Shown in pieces: positions 42,520 through 55,079 of a stretch of DNA of 64,000 nt. A model generated the notes under the pieces. That model ran no database searches, was not told the origin of the DNA, and was given only the letters and a program-made list of their open reading frames with translations. Numbering within the stretch: the stretch's first letter is position 1; every line of letters starts with the position of its first letter. The position numbers and the translations under genes were made by a program. Origin of the DNA: Flaveria trinervia (taxonomy: Eukaryota > Streptophyta > Magnoliopsida > Asterales > Asteraceae); contig CM046454.1 of NCBI GenBank assembly GCA_025506515.1, positions 64,815,345 to 64,879,344 of the forward strand. The letters run 5' to 3'.

Positions 42520-45161
42520 TAGTTGTGCTTCGAGAATCGTGATATGTTGTTGATGGAGAACATTTAGTCATTTATTATTTCTTTTACTTCCATACCACCT
42601 TTGGAAGTTTGGACTTGACCTTCAACAATTCGGAAGTTTTTGAGACTTTGGAAGTTTTGATGACTGGACCTTCAGACTATTCTGTAAACACTGCAGTAGA
42701 CTTCAGTGCTTCGGATGTATTCCTTGCTTCTGAGACCAACTTTTCTTCTGAAGGCAAGTTTCCACATGCCTTCTGCTTTGTTTTGGAGCTTCCAAAGGAA
42801 ACAGATTACCCTTCCAAAGCTGGAATCTTTGTGGAACTCTTGGAAGTGTTTTTCTTGGTCATATGAAGATTACCTTTAGGATTGTATGGACCATCCTTAG
42901 CAAGATGAGAAGTACTTTCACACATGACACATTCCATTTTCTTCTACCCAAGAGCCTTCTGCTCAGAACAAGATAGATTTTGATCACATCCCTTCTCCAC
43001 CTTCATCTTTGCAGATGTTGAGACAATCCTTTTGGGTTGAAAACTATTCTTGGAGTTGGATGGTCCAAGCAGTGTCATAATGGTACACAACTGATCATCC
43101 TTCTTCTTGGTGTTGAGATGATTTGAACATGAACCAGAACTCTTTGAAGAAGAGCTTAGGTTTATGTCTTCAGTCTTCACCACTACAAACCTTGCAGAGA
43201 TAAAAACTAATTTCTGCCTAGAATCAAAAGTGGCCTTTATATTTTAAGCCTACTAGCATTTCTCTTGCTCCTTCTCATCAAGTTCTTTCTCATACACTTG
43301 GTCATCACAGTCTTCTTCTTCTCCTCAGAAGGATAGTGGCCCTTCTTAGAATCTTCTTCTTCACTCTTTTCAAAGGAATTCTTCATTATCACTTCTTCAT
43401 CCTCTTCACTGAAGGGGTCTATAAAAGGAAGCTCATCTTCACTAGTTCCACACCTAGGTGATCTTACAGACAAGATTGTGTGTGGAGGAGCTATCTCATT
43501 AGATCCCAGTCCCTGCTTGTTTTGATAGCAGACCTTGTTGTGCAGGGATAAAGATATCATTTTCTTGAAGGTCTCTTCTTCAAGAACACACTTTTCTACC
43601 CTAGCTTTGCTAATCACAAGCTCAGCCTGGCATTCTATCAGCTTAGTTATAAGATCCTTGATCTGAGTCCTAAATTTGTATGCTCATGTTTAAGAAATGA
43701 AGTGGTTTTCTCTAAGTCCTCTATCTTTAGTTTATAATCACTTTTAGTCTTTTTAAAATCAGCTTTTAAGATATTTAAAGACTCAAGATCATATCTCATT
43801 TCTAAGTTGTAGGATCTATATCTGTTAACTTTAGCAATACATTTAGGGGTATAGAGATGTTCCAATGCCTTGGCTTTCTTATGATCTGCCATCAGTGCTT
43901 GGTTTGGAGAAGCATCTTTCACCTGAAAGCTCCAGTCAAAGCCTCCTTCTTCACAGCAACTGCAGCTTGCTACTTTGGCTTCTCATACTGGGTCGCTTTG
44001 TGAGTGTAGTTTGGTCTGCACTGTGCTTGGCCACCATTTGTTCTTGGTTCCTTACACTCCCTGGCAAAGTGGCCCATCAAGTTACAGTTGTAACACTTGA
44101 CTTTGCTTTTATCCAGTCCAAACTTTCCACCAGCTGCATTGCTAGGGAACTTCCTTGTAGTCTGCTTGTAGAATTTCTTGGCTCTATAAGTGAGAAGAGT
44201 CATCTGCTGAACTATCCCCATGTACTCTAGATCATTTGGATGGATACAGTCCAGGCCTTCAAGGGTGAAAAGAAAGTTTCCGCCACTTTCATCAGAAGAC
44301 ACAAAGGCTTAAGAAGAACTTGTCTCTTGGAATGGGCTTCCTTGAGTGTAGTTCTCCCTTGGTGTCTCAGGGAACGTGATGAAAGGACCCTTTTGTGAGT
44401 TGTCAGGGTAGCATATGAGATGATGTTGGGGTTCTATGTTGTCCTTTTCAACCACATGAGTGGTTGACCCCATTTGATTATTAGAGTTACCATATGAACC
44501 TTGCATGTTCATCTCCATCTGGTAGCCACTGAGAATCCCATACAACTCTGTCAGAGTGAGTGTTTTCAGGTTCTCAGTTCTCTTGATAACCACATAGTAG
44601 TGTGTCCATTGCTTAGGAAGTGAGGACATGAACTTCTTTACAATGTCTCTGTTTCAAGAGCAACTCCTCCATCCACTAGGGTGTCCACAATCTCAACATA
44701 CCTGAAGTATTGTTGAGTGATGGTTTCACCTGTTTTGAAGGTGAAATTTTCAAACTGTTGCTTCAAGAGATCATTTTTGTTCTCCTTGGCTTCAAAGGAA
44801 CCCTCATACATCAGTTTCAATGCATCACGCAGCTGCTTAGCTGTTTTCTATTATTGAATCCTCTATATACAGAGTTTGGAAGAGTAGTCTAAAGGGATGT
44901 CATGTCCTTCTGCTCAATCTCTACTCTCTTTCTATCTTCATCTGAGTAGTTAGCCACAGCTTTAGGGATCATACCACCACTATTAGCAGGATGGATGCTC
45001 GGTATGTAAGGTCCATTTTCAACAGACTCTCACATTCTTGAGTCTAGAGACCTGATGAAACCTTCAATTCTTTGGCACCGGGTATCAAAGTCATCATGAG
45101 TGATCAGTGGAGACTTTGTCATGGTTCCGGTTTCCATATCAAATTTCGAAATGGCTGCCAT
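42520..45161 (-). pseudogene. E-minus gag, long form with zinc knuckle, broken
   Basis: Start ATG at 45161-45159, giving MAAISKFDMETG. The UBN2 core LMYEGSFEAKENKNDLLKQQ lies at 44820-44760, followed by LTELYGILSGYQMEMN. The zinc knuckle CYNCNLMGHFAREC is complete at 44095-44054. After it come helix-rich segments (KAKALEHLYTPKC; TSEDELPFIDPFSEEDEE at about 43440), a Lys-rich part, and a second knuckle-like C-X2-C-X4-H motif near 42925-42900 whose last Cys is replaced by Gly. Gag is about 850 codons long, larger than in A, as known for SIRE-type elements. Stops occur near 45040, 44845, 44650, 43235 and elsewhere. Confidence 0.87.
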
Positions 45162-45232
45162 TTGATAAGTTAAGTATTTTGTGTGTGTGAGGGATCTTAA
45201 CATGGTGAAATCTTATATCAAGAGCCTATAAA

Positions 45233-45244
45233 GCTCTTATACCA
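45233..45244 (-). promoter_or_regulatory. E-minus primer binding site
   Basis: On the minus strand TGGTATAAGAGC, two bases after the LTR end; one base differs from the E-plus site and two from none of the other landmarks. It fixes the LTR boundary at 45247. Confidence 0.85.
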
Positions 45245-45246
45245 AA

Positions 45247-46055
45247 TGCAGGACCAAAGAAGGGTATGCACTTATAATACGACAACACAAAGCGGAAAGT
45301 AGCTAAGAACACTTAACTGATCAAACAGTGAAACTTGTTAACCTTTTAGAATGATACTAAGAACACAAGTAAATATGAGACAGAACAAGATAGTAAAATA
45401 CACAAGGAGATGGTTTTCAAGATTGCAGTGTATTGCCTTCTCAAGTTTTATTACAGATGCTACAAAGCATATCCTAAAGTTACAAGTACTTGAGATACAT
45501 ATACTACATCCTACAGCTGGCCATACTTTGAAGGCCAGCCGGATACAATTGACTAGACACAAACAAAATCAATTGTAGAGTCAAAAGGTAGATTGCCTTT
45601 TGACTAGTGAGTATGACATGTCATAGCTCACATCCTAATATATTACAAAAAGGATAAAGTACATGAAGTAGAAAGTTTACAGACTCAAGATCTCAATGTA
45701 CAGTTACTAAAAGCATGGACCTTTTCTCCAACTTATGTAAGTTGGTGACTTTACAGAATTGTAGCGGAAAGGGTCCAGTTTTATGTAAAGTACATTAGAT
45801 AAAGCATGTATACTAAAAGTCTTCAGAAGAAATCTGTCTTCAAGTGTTGGCTTCGGAGACTTTGTCTCTAAAGATTCGGAAGACTTCATCTTTGGCTTCG
45901 AAAGATATCGGTCTTGGATTCGGAAGATTTTACACTTAGAATATTTATGTTGTTGGTGTGAAACTTCCGAAGCATTCTTTTTCAATGCACTTGTGCATGC
46001 ATGCGTTAGACTTTAAGTGTTTGAGGTGCAATAGCCTTTACATTTAATCCTTACA
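45247..46055 (-). repeat. E-minus 5' LTR
   Basis: 809 bp from TGCAGGACC to CCTTACA, collinear with the 3' LTR 38250-39054. Motifs of the type TTCGGAAGA lie at 45870-45930. The two LTRs differ at scattered sites, so the insertion is not new. Confidence 0.93.
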
Positions 46056-47489
46056 AATCTATGTTTCAATATAAATTTAGTTCGGAAATGACTTGTGAAG
46101 ACTGCAATCTATACCTCTTCATGCCGCCTTTGGCGGCATTTTACTTGCTAATTTTAATATATGTTTTGAGTTGTTTTATGTTTTGATATTATTTTGATGG
46201 GAAACATTTTCATTCAATGGTATAAAATTTGAGTTACACTACATTTTGACGCAAAATTAGTTCGAAAACGACTCGGGTTGTATTTACTGTATACACATAC
46301 GATACCATCGCAACGCACGACGGGTAAAAAAATATTTTCTCTCGACAAATGATTTGTTGCCCTTAAGAGCTGTTGTCTTCAGTTTTGTCTTTGATAGTTA
46401 AAATACACTGTTTTTCATATCATTAACTAATCGATATCTAACGACGGTGAATTTAGTTCTTAGCATCTTGTACTATATCTTTTTAATTGAAGGTTGTATT
46501 ATCTTGAATATGGGTTTGGATGATTTTTTTTTCAAGATTTCACATGGGTATTCTCAAATTGCCTCTTAAATATATTTAATAGTTAAGTAGGTTTGAACCC
46601 CACACTTTTCAAAGCATTATGAAACCATGTTTGCATTTAAAATTAAAAACAACGTCATTGTTCTAAAAAATAATAAATAAATAGATTATTTAATAAACTT
46701 AACCCATTTCACCTAAATTTTCAGACAAACACAATTTATTTATTAAACTTACTTGGATGCTAAATATAACAAACGTTAGAAATGATAATTTCATTCAATA
46801 TCAATAATCTATAGATAGTTAGTTTATTTCGCTATATGTAATTATAATAAATGTTAAATTGTTTAATCGTGATAACTTTGTTGAACTATAAAGTGATTAT
46901 ATTTGTGAAATAAAGGTTGTATAATAGGATGTGGCTTTTTTAAATAATGATATTTTGCTGTTAATTTGAAAAGTTTTTGAACTTCATTGGAGTTACCTAC
47001 ATATACCATTAATATATATGTAGTAATTTGGTGAATAAGATTTCATTATCATGAAAATGATCGATATGGGTTTTTTTTTCAGTTTGTTGAGTTCGGTATG
47101 ATTGATTTATCTTTAGTTTTGGTAAGTTGAGTTCGCTATGTTTTTTGTATGTGTAAAGTTAGGTTTATTGAATTTGGTAGGTTTGTTTCATTTGTAGTTT
47201 TAGGTTTGTGTTTGCCTATTAAAAATTTGTTTGTACTCACACATCACGTAAACATCTTAATTCCAATTTGAGCATCTTGGAATTGTTTTCTCGGATAACC
47301 TTATGATATATAAAATAGGAAGAGAGATGTTAATTTATTCTAAGTTAGGTTTTACCTTACTTTATTGTATATCAACTTGCTATTAACATCACTTACGGAA
47401 AAAAAGAAAAAAGAAAAAAGAAAAAAGAAAATAGTCTTACGAAATATCTTGAATTATTGGATGTAATTTTTTAAAACCAATATCAGTTG
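46056..47489. other. AT-rich DNA with two Helitron-like hairpin ends
   Basis: No coding region. Two similar segments, each starting near AATTAGTTCG-AAACGACT (46073-46096 and 46250-46274), lead to GC-rich hairpins: ATGCCGCC-TTT-GGCGGCAT at 46121-46139, and CCATCG-CAACGCA-CGACGG at 46305-46323 (one mismatch). GC-rich hairpins close to a CTRR end mark Helitron 3' ends; a CTAA occurs 10 bases after the first, none after the second. Confidence 0.4.
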
Positions 47490-48265
47490 CTTCTCCAACC
47501 TTCTTGAACAAATTCAAAACAGGTAATATTCCTTCATTTGTTCCTATCAAGTTTGTCAAAGAAGGAACAATTGCCGAATCATCAGACAATCATAATCCAA
47601 CAAACGAAGCCAACATAATAGGAGGTTTCAATCAAGATACATTGGAGAAAGATCTGTGTATGCGAGACTGGATAAACTTAGATGATGAATCAATTACAGA
47701 GGAACGTGTTGGTTCCTCACAGATCAAGATAGCTCCGGACATTGTCAAGTCTCAAAAGCTTCCAAAAGCTAAATCAAGACCAATATGGATCTCTTCTCTA
47801 ATTGCAAAACAACCCAGTCAATCAGTGATGATCTTATTCCCTATTCAGCACTAGAAACTTCACAACAAGCAAGAATCTGCTACAAGCTCAAAGCAATCCT
47901 CATCTCCATTTGCATAACATGGGTCAGTCAAGCATCAAAAGCCTTTCAAGGCTTGTTTTGAGTGTGGAAAAGAAGGTCATGTGATAAAGAAGTACCCTCA
48001 AAGACTTGCTTTGAATGGTAAAGGCAAACCAAATTGCTTCTTAGAATGTAAGTCTACAAAGAATGTTTCTAGATGGTAAAGGCAACACGGGTTGCTTCTC
48101 TGGGTCAACAAGAACACAACACACATCTTTGAATAGTTGGATTAAAAACCCTTCATCCAAACCTTTTCATGTGAAGCCGGTTTCACATGATTCAAAGATA
48201 AAAATGACCAAGGTTCAAAACCAAATTCTTTTCCTTCCGGTCTTAAATAGAAAATGATTTCCAAA
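47490..48265 (+). pseudogene. Gag remnant of copia element G
   Basis: Open from before 47504 to 47854 (NIPSFVPIKFVKEGTI ... SKPIWISSL-type sequence), a stop, then HQKPFKACFECGKEGHVIKKYPQ around 47935-48000. The knuckle keeps C-X2-C-X4-H but has Tyr-Pro in place of the last Cys. Two repeats of the phrase encoding NGKGKPNCFLECKSTKNVSR follow (48010-48100). Different from the A and E gags, so a separate family. Stops and frameshifts throughout. Confidence 0.75.
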
Positions 48266-49796
48266 TTTAACTTATTCAAATACAAATTTATTAAACAGAA
48301 ACAAATTTGGCAAATTAAAAAGAAGGATACATTTATCCCACATATTTTAGCAGATTGTTTGTTTAAGCAGGTTACTTCTACAGTTGCAAAAGGAACACCC
48401 GGACTACGATGGCTTGGGTTCCCCTCTCTAACTAATTTGTTAGTGAGTATAGGAACAATTTAGGAGGACTGTTAGTAATTCGGTTTATTGACAGAGATTG
48501 TTCATACTTCAAATTTAAGGCGGAACAAACGGGTTAAGGTTACGATATTTTATTGAAAATCTGGATTTTTACACAATCAATGTTCTCATTTTACAATCAC
48601 TGTATATTTCTTAATAATCCATTTCTTGTATTCATATTAGTGTAGTTTGGAAGATCTTCTTCGGTAAATTTCTATTTTTCTACAGCTTTTGTTTAAAAAA
48701 AATATAAAAAATATAAAAAAATAAAAAAAGTAAAAAAACAAAACAAAAATAGGTTTGCAAAAATAAAAATTTAGGGGGAGAGTATATCAAAATTAAATAA
48801 AAGTATGAAAAGAGAACCTGGAACTTGATTCGAGATGACGGGGAAATGATTGTATATCTTTTTGATATGCTTGTTCTTGCATGACTTGCACTTTAAGCAG
48901 ATTCTTTAAAGATATTCTTGGTAGATTCAGCCTGAAAAATAAAGTAGACAATAACACAATGATTTAAATTAAAATATATGCCTAAGGATGTCTGGTTTTA
49001 CGCAATCATTTTGGCCTGCACGAAAACTAAGTCCCAACAAAAATTGGATTGAGAATTGATCTTTCACCTACCACGATACAAATCATATAAGCCATATCAT
49101 TGAGCCATGTTTGGTGTATTTATGTGTCTTATGTTTGTGCTAATCTCCTCTGTTGTACGGAAGTACTAACCTGGAGTGATGATCTCCTTTATTGTACGAT
49201 AGTACTGACCTGGTGCTCTCATCGGCACATGATTAAATGGTCACTTCTATGTCATACGTGAGTATTGACCTGGAGCTCTCACCATTTTGGTCTAAGTTGT
49301 GTCAAATCATCTAAACGATGAATTCATCACAGAATGCAATATTCTGTTGATAATCACTTGCACACTAATGCACACACCTTGCTTTAAAAGATCGTAACAA
49401 AATTCAAGAAATCCTGAGGTTGGTTGAGGGTCTTTGCTAAATGATTTATGGGGTCCTAGCATTCTAAAGTATTTAATTGAACCTTAACGAATCATATGTT
49501 GCTTGTTGAAAAAGATAGGGCATGTGTTTAAGTGGACAAACATATGAGCAATCATTATTGATCTATTTGAGAATTTTAGAATCATTCAAAGACTGTGATT
49601 AGAATTAGGCTAGACTATAAATAGCCTAATTGTAATTAGAATTAGGCTAATGGTTGAATGACCAATAGATTGAGGGATTACTTCAAAACCCATTATTACC
49701 AATCTAACTGAAGATCAAAGGGTTTTGATTTTGATTATCATATTTTGATCTATAATCTTCATGATTTGATTCAAGTGTATTTATCCTGGATTAACA
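48266..49796 (+). repeat. 3' region and probable LTR of element G
   Basis: A polypurine tract TTTAGGGGGAGAG lies at 48770-48782. Downstream there are three related 65-75-bp segments at 49128-49290, each with GTAC-AGTACTGACCTGG-like sequence, and a TATA box ACTATAAATAGCC at 49613-49625 followed by two copies of AATTAGGCTA. These are properties of an LTR with U3 and R, but I could not define its ends because no second copy is present. It abuts the E-family gag of F at about 49797. Confidence 0.55.
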
Positions 49797-50518
49797 AGGC
49801 TTCAAGAAGTGCAAAATAGCTAAACAACAATGGGATGCACTGAAGCTGATGTATGAGGGTCAGCTGAAGTCATGGAGAACAAGTAGGATCTCTTGAAGCA
49901 ACAGTTTGAGAACTTCACCTTTATAGGTGAAACCATAACTCAAAAATATTTTTGTATGTTGAGATTGTGGAGACTTAATGGATGATGGAGTGACTCTTGA
50001 GAACGGGAACATTGTAAGGAAGTTATGTCCTCTCTTCTTAGACAATGAACATATTAATGTGTTGTTATCAAGAGAATTGAGAACGTTAAGACTCTTACTC
50101 TCATAGAGTTGTATGGTATTCTCAGTGGATACCAGATGGAGATGAATATGCAAGGTCATCTTGTAACTCCAGCAATCAATTGAATTCAGCCTTTTATATG
50201 GTTAAAAGGGATATCATAGAATCACAACATCATCTTATATGCTACCCTAACAACTCATAAAAGGGTCCTTTCATCACCTTCCTAGAGACACCAAGAGAAA
50301 GCTACACTCAAGAAAGCCCATTCAAAGAGACAAGCTCTTCACATGCCTTTATGTCTTCTGATCAAAGCATAGGCAACTTTCTCTTCACACTTAAAGATTA
50401 GACTGTATCCATCCAGATGACCTAGTGTACATGGAGATAGTTCAAGAAATGGCTCTTCTCACTCATAGAGCCAAGAAGTTCTACAAGAGGAATGGGAGGA
50501 AGTTTCCAAGCAATACAT
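49797..50518 (+). pseudogene. F gag, front fragment
   Basis: Parallels E-minus gag 44850-44150: LKLMYEG, LKQQFENFTF (with an in-frame TAG at 49885), GIETITQ-type sequence, LYGILSGYQMEMNMQG (50110-50155) and ALLTHRAKKFYKRN (50453-50490). It ends about 30 codons before the zinc knuckle, where the gypsy-like LTR begins. Multiple frameshifts. Confidence 0.85.
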
Positions 50519-52103
50519 TGAGTGTTTGATAGATGTTGGAATGTACTTTCCTAAAAGGGAAACTTTATTTGCACAAAGTTTGAAGGATGATAGTTGGAAC
50601 ATGGTTGGGATGCTAGGAGCATGTTAGTATGTTCATGGATAAATTCTAATGTGATAGAACATGTTAAATTAGTTGTATGGGATGCTTGGATAATCATGGG
50701 TGATATTTGGACTTTGATGAGCATATATGATGTGATGTTGATTAGTAGCTAAGACATCATGTTTCGGGACTGGAAACTGATTGTTGTGGTGTATGTTGAA
50801 TGCAATGAACATGGTTAATGAATGTGAATGTGATCATCATACACGCGTGCGAATCTGAGGCCCCTACTTAGTAGGATTGGCAGGGTTTAGGATATGAAGT
50901 CGTGAGTGGCTTCACATGGCATGTGGTGCGTGATTTGATCTTTGGGTGGCATATTAGTTGTTTTATAACTAGTGGATATGTTAATGTTCTAGATTCGCAT
51001 GACTTGTATGATAATTGGTTGTATGATGATCTAAGTGATACACCTGGATAATATAGCATACATATCATCCATTTGAATGTTAACCATGTATGATATATGT
51101 GTATGATTGCTTGAATGGTTTACAACACATAAAGTCACCAACGGGTCAAACGGGTCAACTGGGTCAAACGTGTCTGTTTTTCTGAAACCTTGAGTCCTTG
51201 GTTGTAGTGTACTTAGGGTTTCACATGTTCTCTATCTGCACATACTCATATACTTATATGATATAGGTAACCTCTGAAGGTTGTCTGTCCATTCTGTCTG
51301 TCAAGTAAAACTCTAAGTGTTTATCACGCATATCAGGTGAGTTCATGCCCCACTCTTTACTTAATCTCTTTTGGGGGAGATAGCATATTGGTAAACTACA
51401 AACGCTTTATAGATTCAAGTTGTGTATAATATTAATATAGTGTTGATATCATGGAAAAGTCCTCACATTTTCGAATTGTTAATATTGAATAACGGGGAAA
51501 TTTGGGTAGTACTACTGGGTCTGACGAGCCCCACCTGTGTGACTCGAGGTCAACCGGGTGCAATTTGTCCTATTGAACATTGTCACGACCTGTTAAGTCG
51601 TGACAGGAGGCAACAACATAACACAGTCAGCTTCAATTGCGAAATCACTATGAGTTAATATTTATTGTTAATGGACTAGCTATCTATTACAATGCACTAC
51701 TTTTATATCTCTACTATTAAACTACTTATGTTTGAATATCACTCTTGAACTCACCAACCATTGTTTTGACATTTTAGTATGCTATTCTCAGGTCATTAGC
51801 TTGCTTGCCATTAGGAGCACTACATGGTTTCACTTGCATTCTAAGACTCGGTCTTGAAGACATTTTTATTATTTTAATGGTTAATGTTTACTCTTTTGGG
51901 TTAGCGCATGTTTTGCCACAGTACACCTTTTTATTTCTTTGGGTTGTTTGACAAAACGCTTCCGCACAGTTTAAAGTTAATACTTTGGTTGATTTTATTT
52001 TAATTATGGCATATGGAGTCGTTCTGAGTAACTATTGACTGTGATCCTGTTTGTTCGCACGCCTCGCGGTAAAACTCCGCACGTGGATTTTGAGGGTGTG
52101 ACA
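50519..52103 (+). repeat. Gypsy-like solo LTR inside F gag
   Basis: About 1.6 kb without coding potential, starting TGAGTGTTTGATAG and ending GAGGGTGTGACA, an ending common in plant Ty3/gypsy LTRs as I remember them. It includes a perfect hairpin TGTCACGAC-CTGTTAA-GTCGTGACA (51581-51605) and, near the end, ACGCTTCCGCA, whose relative occurs in the fragment at 57979-58200. No matching target duplication is visible, and about 580 bp of gag (including the main zinc knuckle) is missing at this place compared with E-minus. Confidence 0.6.
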
Positions 52104-53075
52104 TCATATCTTTATCTTTGCATGCAAAAGTTTGTTATCAAAATAAGTAGGGATTGGGATCTAGTGAGATTTCTCCTTCACACATAATCTTATTTGTAAG
52201 ATCTCATAGGTGTGGAACTTGTGAAGATGAGCTTCCCCTCATAGACCCCATGAATGAAGAGGATAAAGAAGATAAATTGAAGAGTACCTCTGAGAAGATT
52301 GAAGAAAAGGATTCTAAGAAGGGTCACTAACCTTCCGAGGAGAGTAAGAAGGTTGGGATGGCCAAGTCCATGAGAAAGAACTTGATCAGAAAGAGCAAGA
52401 GGGAGGCATAGAAGACTCAAGAGATCAAGGACACCTTAATTCTAAGTAGAAACATGTTTTTATCTTTGTAGGATTTGAGGAGGTTAAGACTGAAGACACT
52501 AACTTGAACTCTAGTACCAGGAGTTTTAGTGTATGTCCAACTCATTCCAGTAACAAGAAGAAGGCTTATCAGTTGTGTACTAGTGCTACATAACCTAAAC
52601 CATCCATCTCCAAAGGTAATTTTCATCCTAAAGGAACTTCCACAACATCTACAAAGTTGATGATGGAGAAGGAAAATGATCTAGTTTAGCCTTGTTCAAA
52701 AAAGAAGGCTCTTAGGAAAAAGAAAATAGACTGTGTCATGTGTGGGGGTACCTCTCATCTTACTAAAGATTGTCTTTACAATTTAAAAGGTACTTTTCAC
52801 ATGGCCAAGAAAGAGACTTCTAAGAGTTCCAAGAAGAAACAAGCTTTAGAAGGAAAATATTTTCCTTTTGGAAGCTCCAAAATAAAGATGAAGACAAGTG
52901 GAAAATTTCCTTCAGAAGAAAATTTGGTCTCAGAAGAAAGGAATACTCCTGAAGCACTAAAGCCTGCTATAGTGTTAGCAAGATCTTCCGAAGGTCCGGT
53001 CATCAAATCTTCCGAAGTGTTGAAGGTCAAGTCTAAGCTTCTAAAGAAAAAGACCAAGTGACTAAAAGTTGTCCA
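52104..53075 (+). pseudogene. F gag, rear fragment with second zinc knuckle
   Basis: Resumes at the position matching 43575 of E-minus: RCGTCEDELPLIDPMNEED-like sequence (52200-52260), a Lys/Glu-rich part, and a zinc knuckle CVMCGGTSHLTKDC (about 52732-52773) with all four ligands present, which in E-minus has lost its last Cys. It is followed by a Ser/Lys/Glu-rich tail (TSKSSKKKQALEGKYFPFGS) to a stop at 53059. Stops and frameshifts occur before 52730. Confidence 0.83.
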
Positions 53076-53194
53076 CCAATAGCAGTAAATGATCCTCAAA
53101 ACATGACTATAGGATCTATTACTATTGCATTGTCTTCAACATCTTTTGCTGAGCCCAAGACCAACATGGCTTAGGTTTCCAAATGTAACTAACC

Positions 53195-53410
53195 ATCTCT
53201 TTTGCGCAAGGACAAGTCAAGACAAACAAAAATGTATTGATCATTGATACTGGTTGTTCCAGGCACATGACAGGTGATAGGTCACTACTTCAGAAATTTA
53301 AAAAGATTGATGGAGAACTAGTAGCTTTTGTAAGAGATGCTGGAGGTTACATTACTGGAAGGGGAAAGGTCATAAATGGTAATCTCAACATTGAAAAAAG
53401 GTAACTTTGT
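53195..53410 (+). pseudogene. F aspartic protease
   Basis: VLIIDTGCSRHMTGDRS contains the DTG triad at 53246-53254, followed by LVAFVRDAGGYITGRGKVI. Catalytic Asp intact. The frame is lost at about 53395-53400, just before the pre-integrase part. Same architecture as E-minus 42184-42504. Confidence 0.88.
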
Positions 53411-53649
53411 CAAGGAGCTTGAACATAATATTTCGAGTGTTTCTCAATTTTGAGATTAGAGTCATAACATGCTCCTTATTGAGCATGAGTGTGTTGTTCT
53501 CAAGCCTAAGGTGGTTATTCTTCATTAGGATATCTTGCTCAGAGCCCCCAAGAAACGAAACCTGTACAAGATGGATTTGCATGAAACATCCTGTTCAGGA
53601 GAAGTTTTATGCTTTCTATCTAAAGCAAATAGTGATGAGTCTTTCCTAT

Positions 53650-54600
53650 AGCATAAAATAATATGTCATGCAAACTTTAAAAACATAAATAAACTTATTA
53701 ATAATGATTTTGTAACTGGAATGCTAAAGAAAGAGTTTACAAGTGATGACCACTGTGTTGCATGCCTGAAAGGGAAGAAACAAGGTATCTCACAAGCCAA
53801 AGGAAAGAAACTCTATCACTACCCCCTACACTTATTACATATGGATCACTTTGGACCCATGAGTGTATTGATTGGTTATCACAAATGACTTTACAAGATT
53901 CACTTAGGTCTTCTTTCTTAGAACTAAGGATAAGACCTCTAAGATACCGAAAAATTTCATCTTAAATACTGAGAATCAATATGATCATAAGGCCAAAACG
54001 ATGAGATGTGATCAAAGAACTAAATTCAAGAACCAAATCCTTGATATATTTTATGATGAAAAAGGTATTACAAGACAATATAGTGCTCCCAAGACTCCTC
54101 AGCAAAATGGTGTTGCTGAGAGGAGAAACATGACACTTATTGAAGCTGCAAGAACTATGTTGTTTGACACTAAACTACCCATCACCTTCTAGGCAGTGGT
54201 AGTCAACATTTCTTGCTATGTGAGAAACAAAGTTTTAGTAGTTAAGACACATTGTAAGACTCCTTATAAACTTTGGCACAAAAGGAAACATTTCACTAGT
54301 TTTCTCAGATCATTTGGATATCATTGCACCATCTTGAATACCAAAGATCAAGTTGTCAAGTTTGCTGAGAAATTAGATGATGGACATTTCATTAGATACT
54401 CTTCTCAAGCCAAGGCTTATAGGGTATACAATCTTAGAACTAGAATAGTTGAGGGGTTAGCCAATGTGATTTTCAATAAGCACACTCCAAATGTGAAACG
54501 TTCAAGTCCTGATTGGCTATTTGATATTGATCTAGTTACTAACTGTTTTAACAAATCTTGTGAGTATGTTTTGGGTCAACAGATATACTACCTATAGGTG
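53650..54600 (+). pseudogene. F pre-integrase and integrase
   Basis: Pre-integrase ligand region DDHCVACLKGKKQG (about 53743-53785), then LLHMDHFGP with a frameshift soon after, then RCDQRTKFKNQILDIFYDEKG (Gly to Arg after the second Asp), SAPKTPQQNGVAERRNMTLIEAARTML, one stop at 54190, and a long open tail (54196-54597) with YVRNKVLVVKTHCKTPYKLW and SSQAKAYRVYNLRTRIVEG. This tail is the part that E-minus lacks. Of the three integrases of this lineage it is the most complete. Confidence 0.88.
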
Positions 54601-55079
54601 ATCCTGATCCATGATTTGAGTTGAGAATTCCAAGATACACAACTTCAGCTCTAGTTGTAACTAATCCTACAAATGGAGTACCTATCAGCACAATAATGAC
54701 AAATTCAGCTGATATCTTTAAAGTGCCTTCAGATTCCAGCTTATATGTACAAAACTCAGATGTAAGAGCTTTAAATGTTGGAAAAAATCATGGTAGTGAT
54801 TTCTGGATGTTGATAACCATCCTATTGAAGACAACATCAATTATGCCACACACTCATTGAATCAAGTTTCAGTTGATAAATGTGCTGATATGGTGGGAGA
54901 AACCTCAATGCCAGATCTAAATTTCTCTAATATTGATCTCTCTAAGCAACTTGCTATGATCTCTCAGGTAAGGATCCACAAGTTTCATCCTACCACAAAC
55001 ATCATCGGAGATGTTGATTCAGGAGTAAAAACGAGAGGACAAACCCATGATGCAAATCTTTGTCTTCACTCTTGTTTCT

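Larger units (their letters stand above)
38250..46055 (-). mobile_element. E-minus retrotransposon with both LTRs, RT and RNase H deleted
   Basis: Two LTRs (38250-39054, 805 bp; 45247-46055, 809 bp), primer site, gag with two knuckle-type motifs, protease and the front of integrase. At about 41420 the integrase stops and a different coding segment starts that looks like the rear of an additional 3' ORF, so the rest of integrase, RT, RNase H and the front of the 3' ORF are missing. A perfect 79-bp tandem duplication covers this junction. The E family is the same as F (49797-57387), which shows the parts E-minus lacks. Confidence 0.9.
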
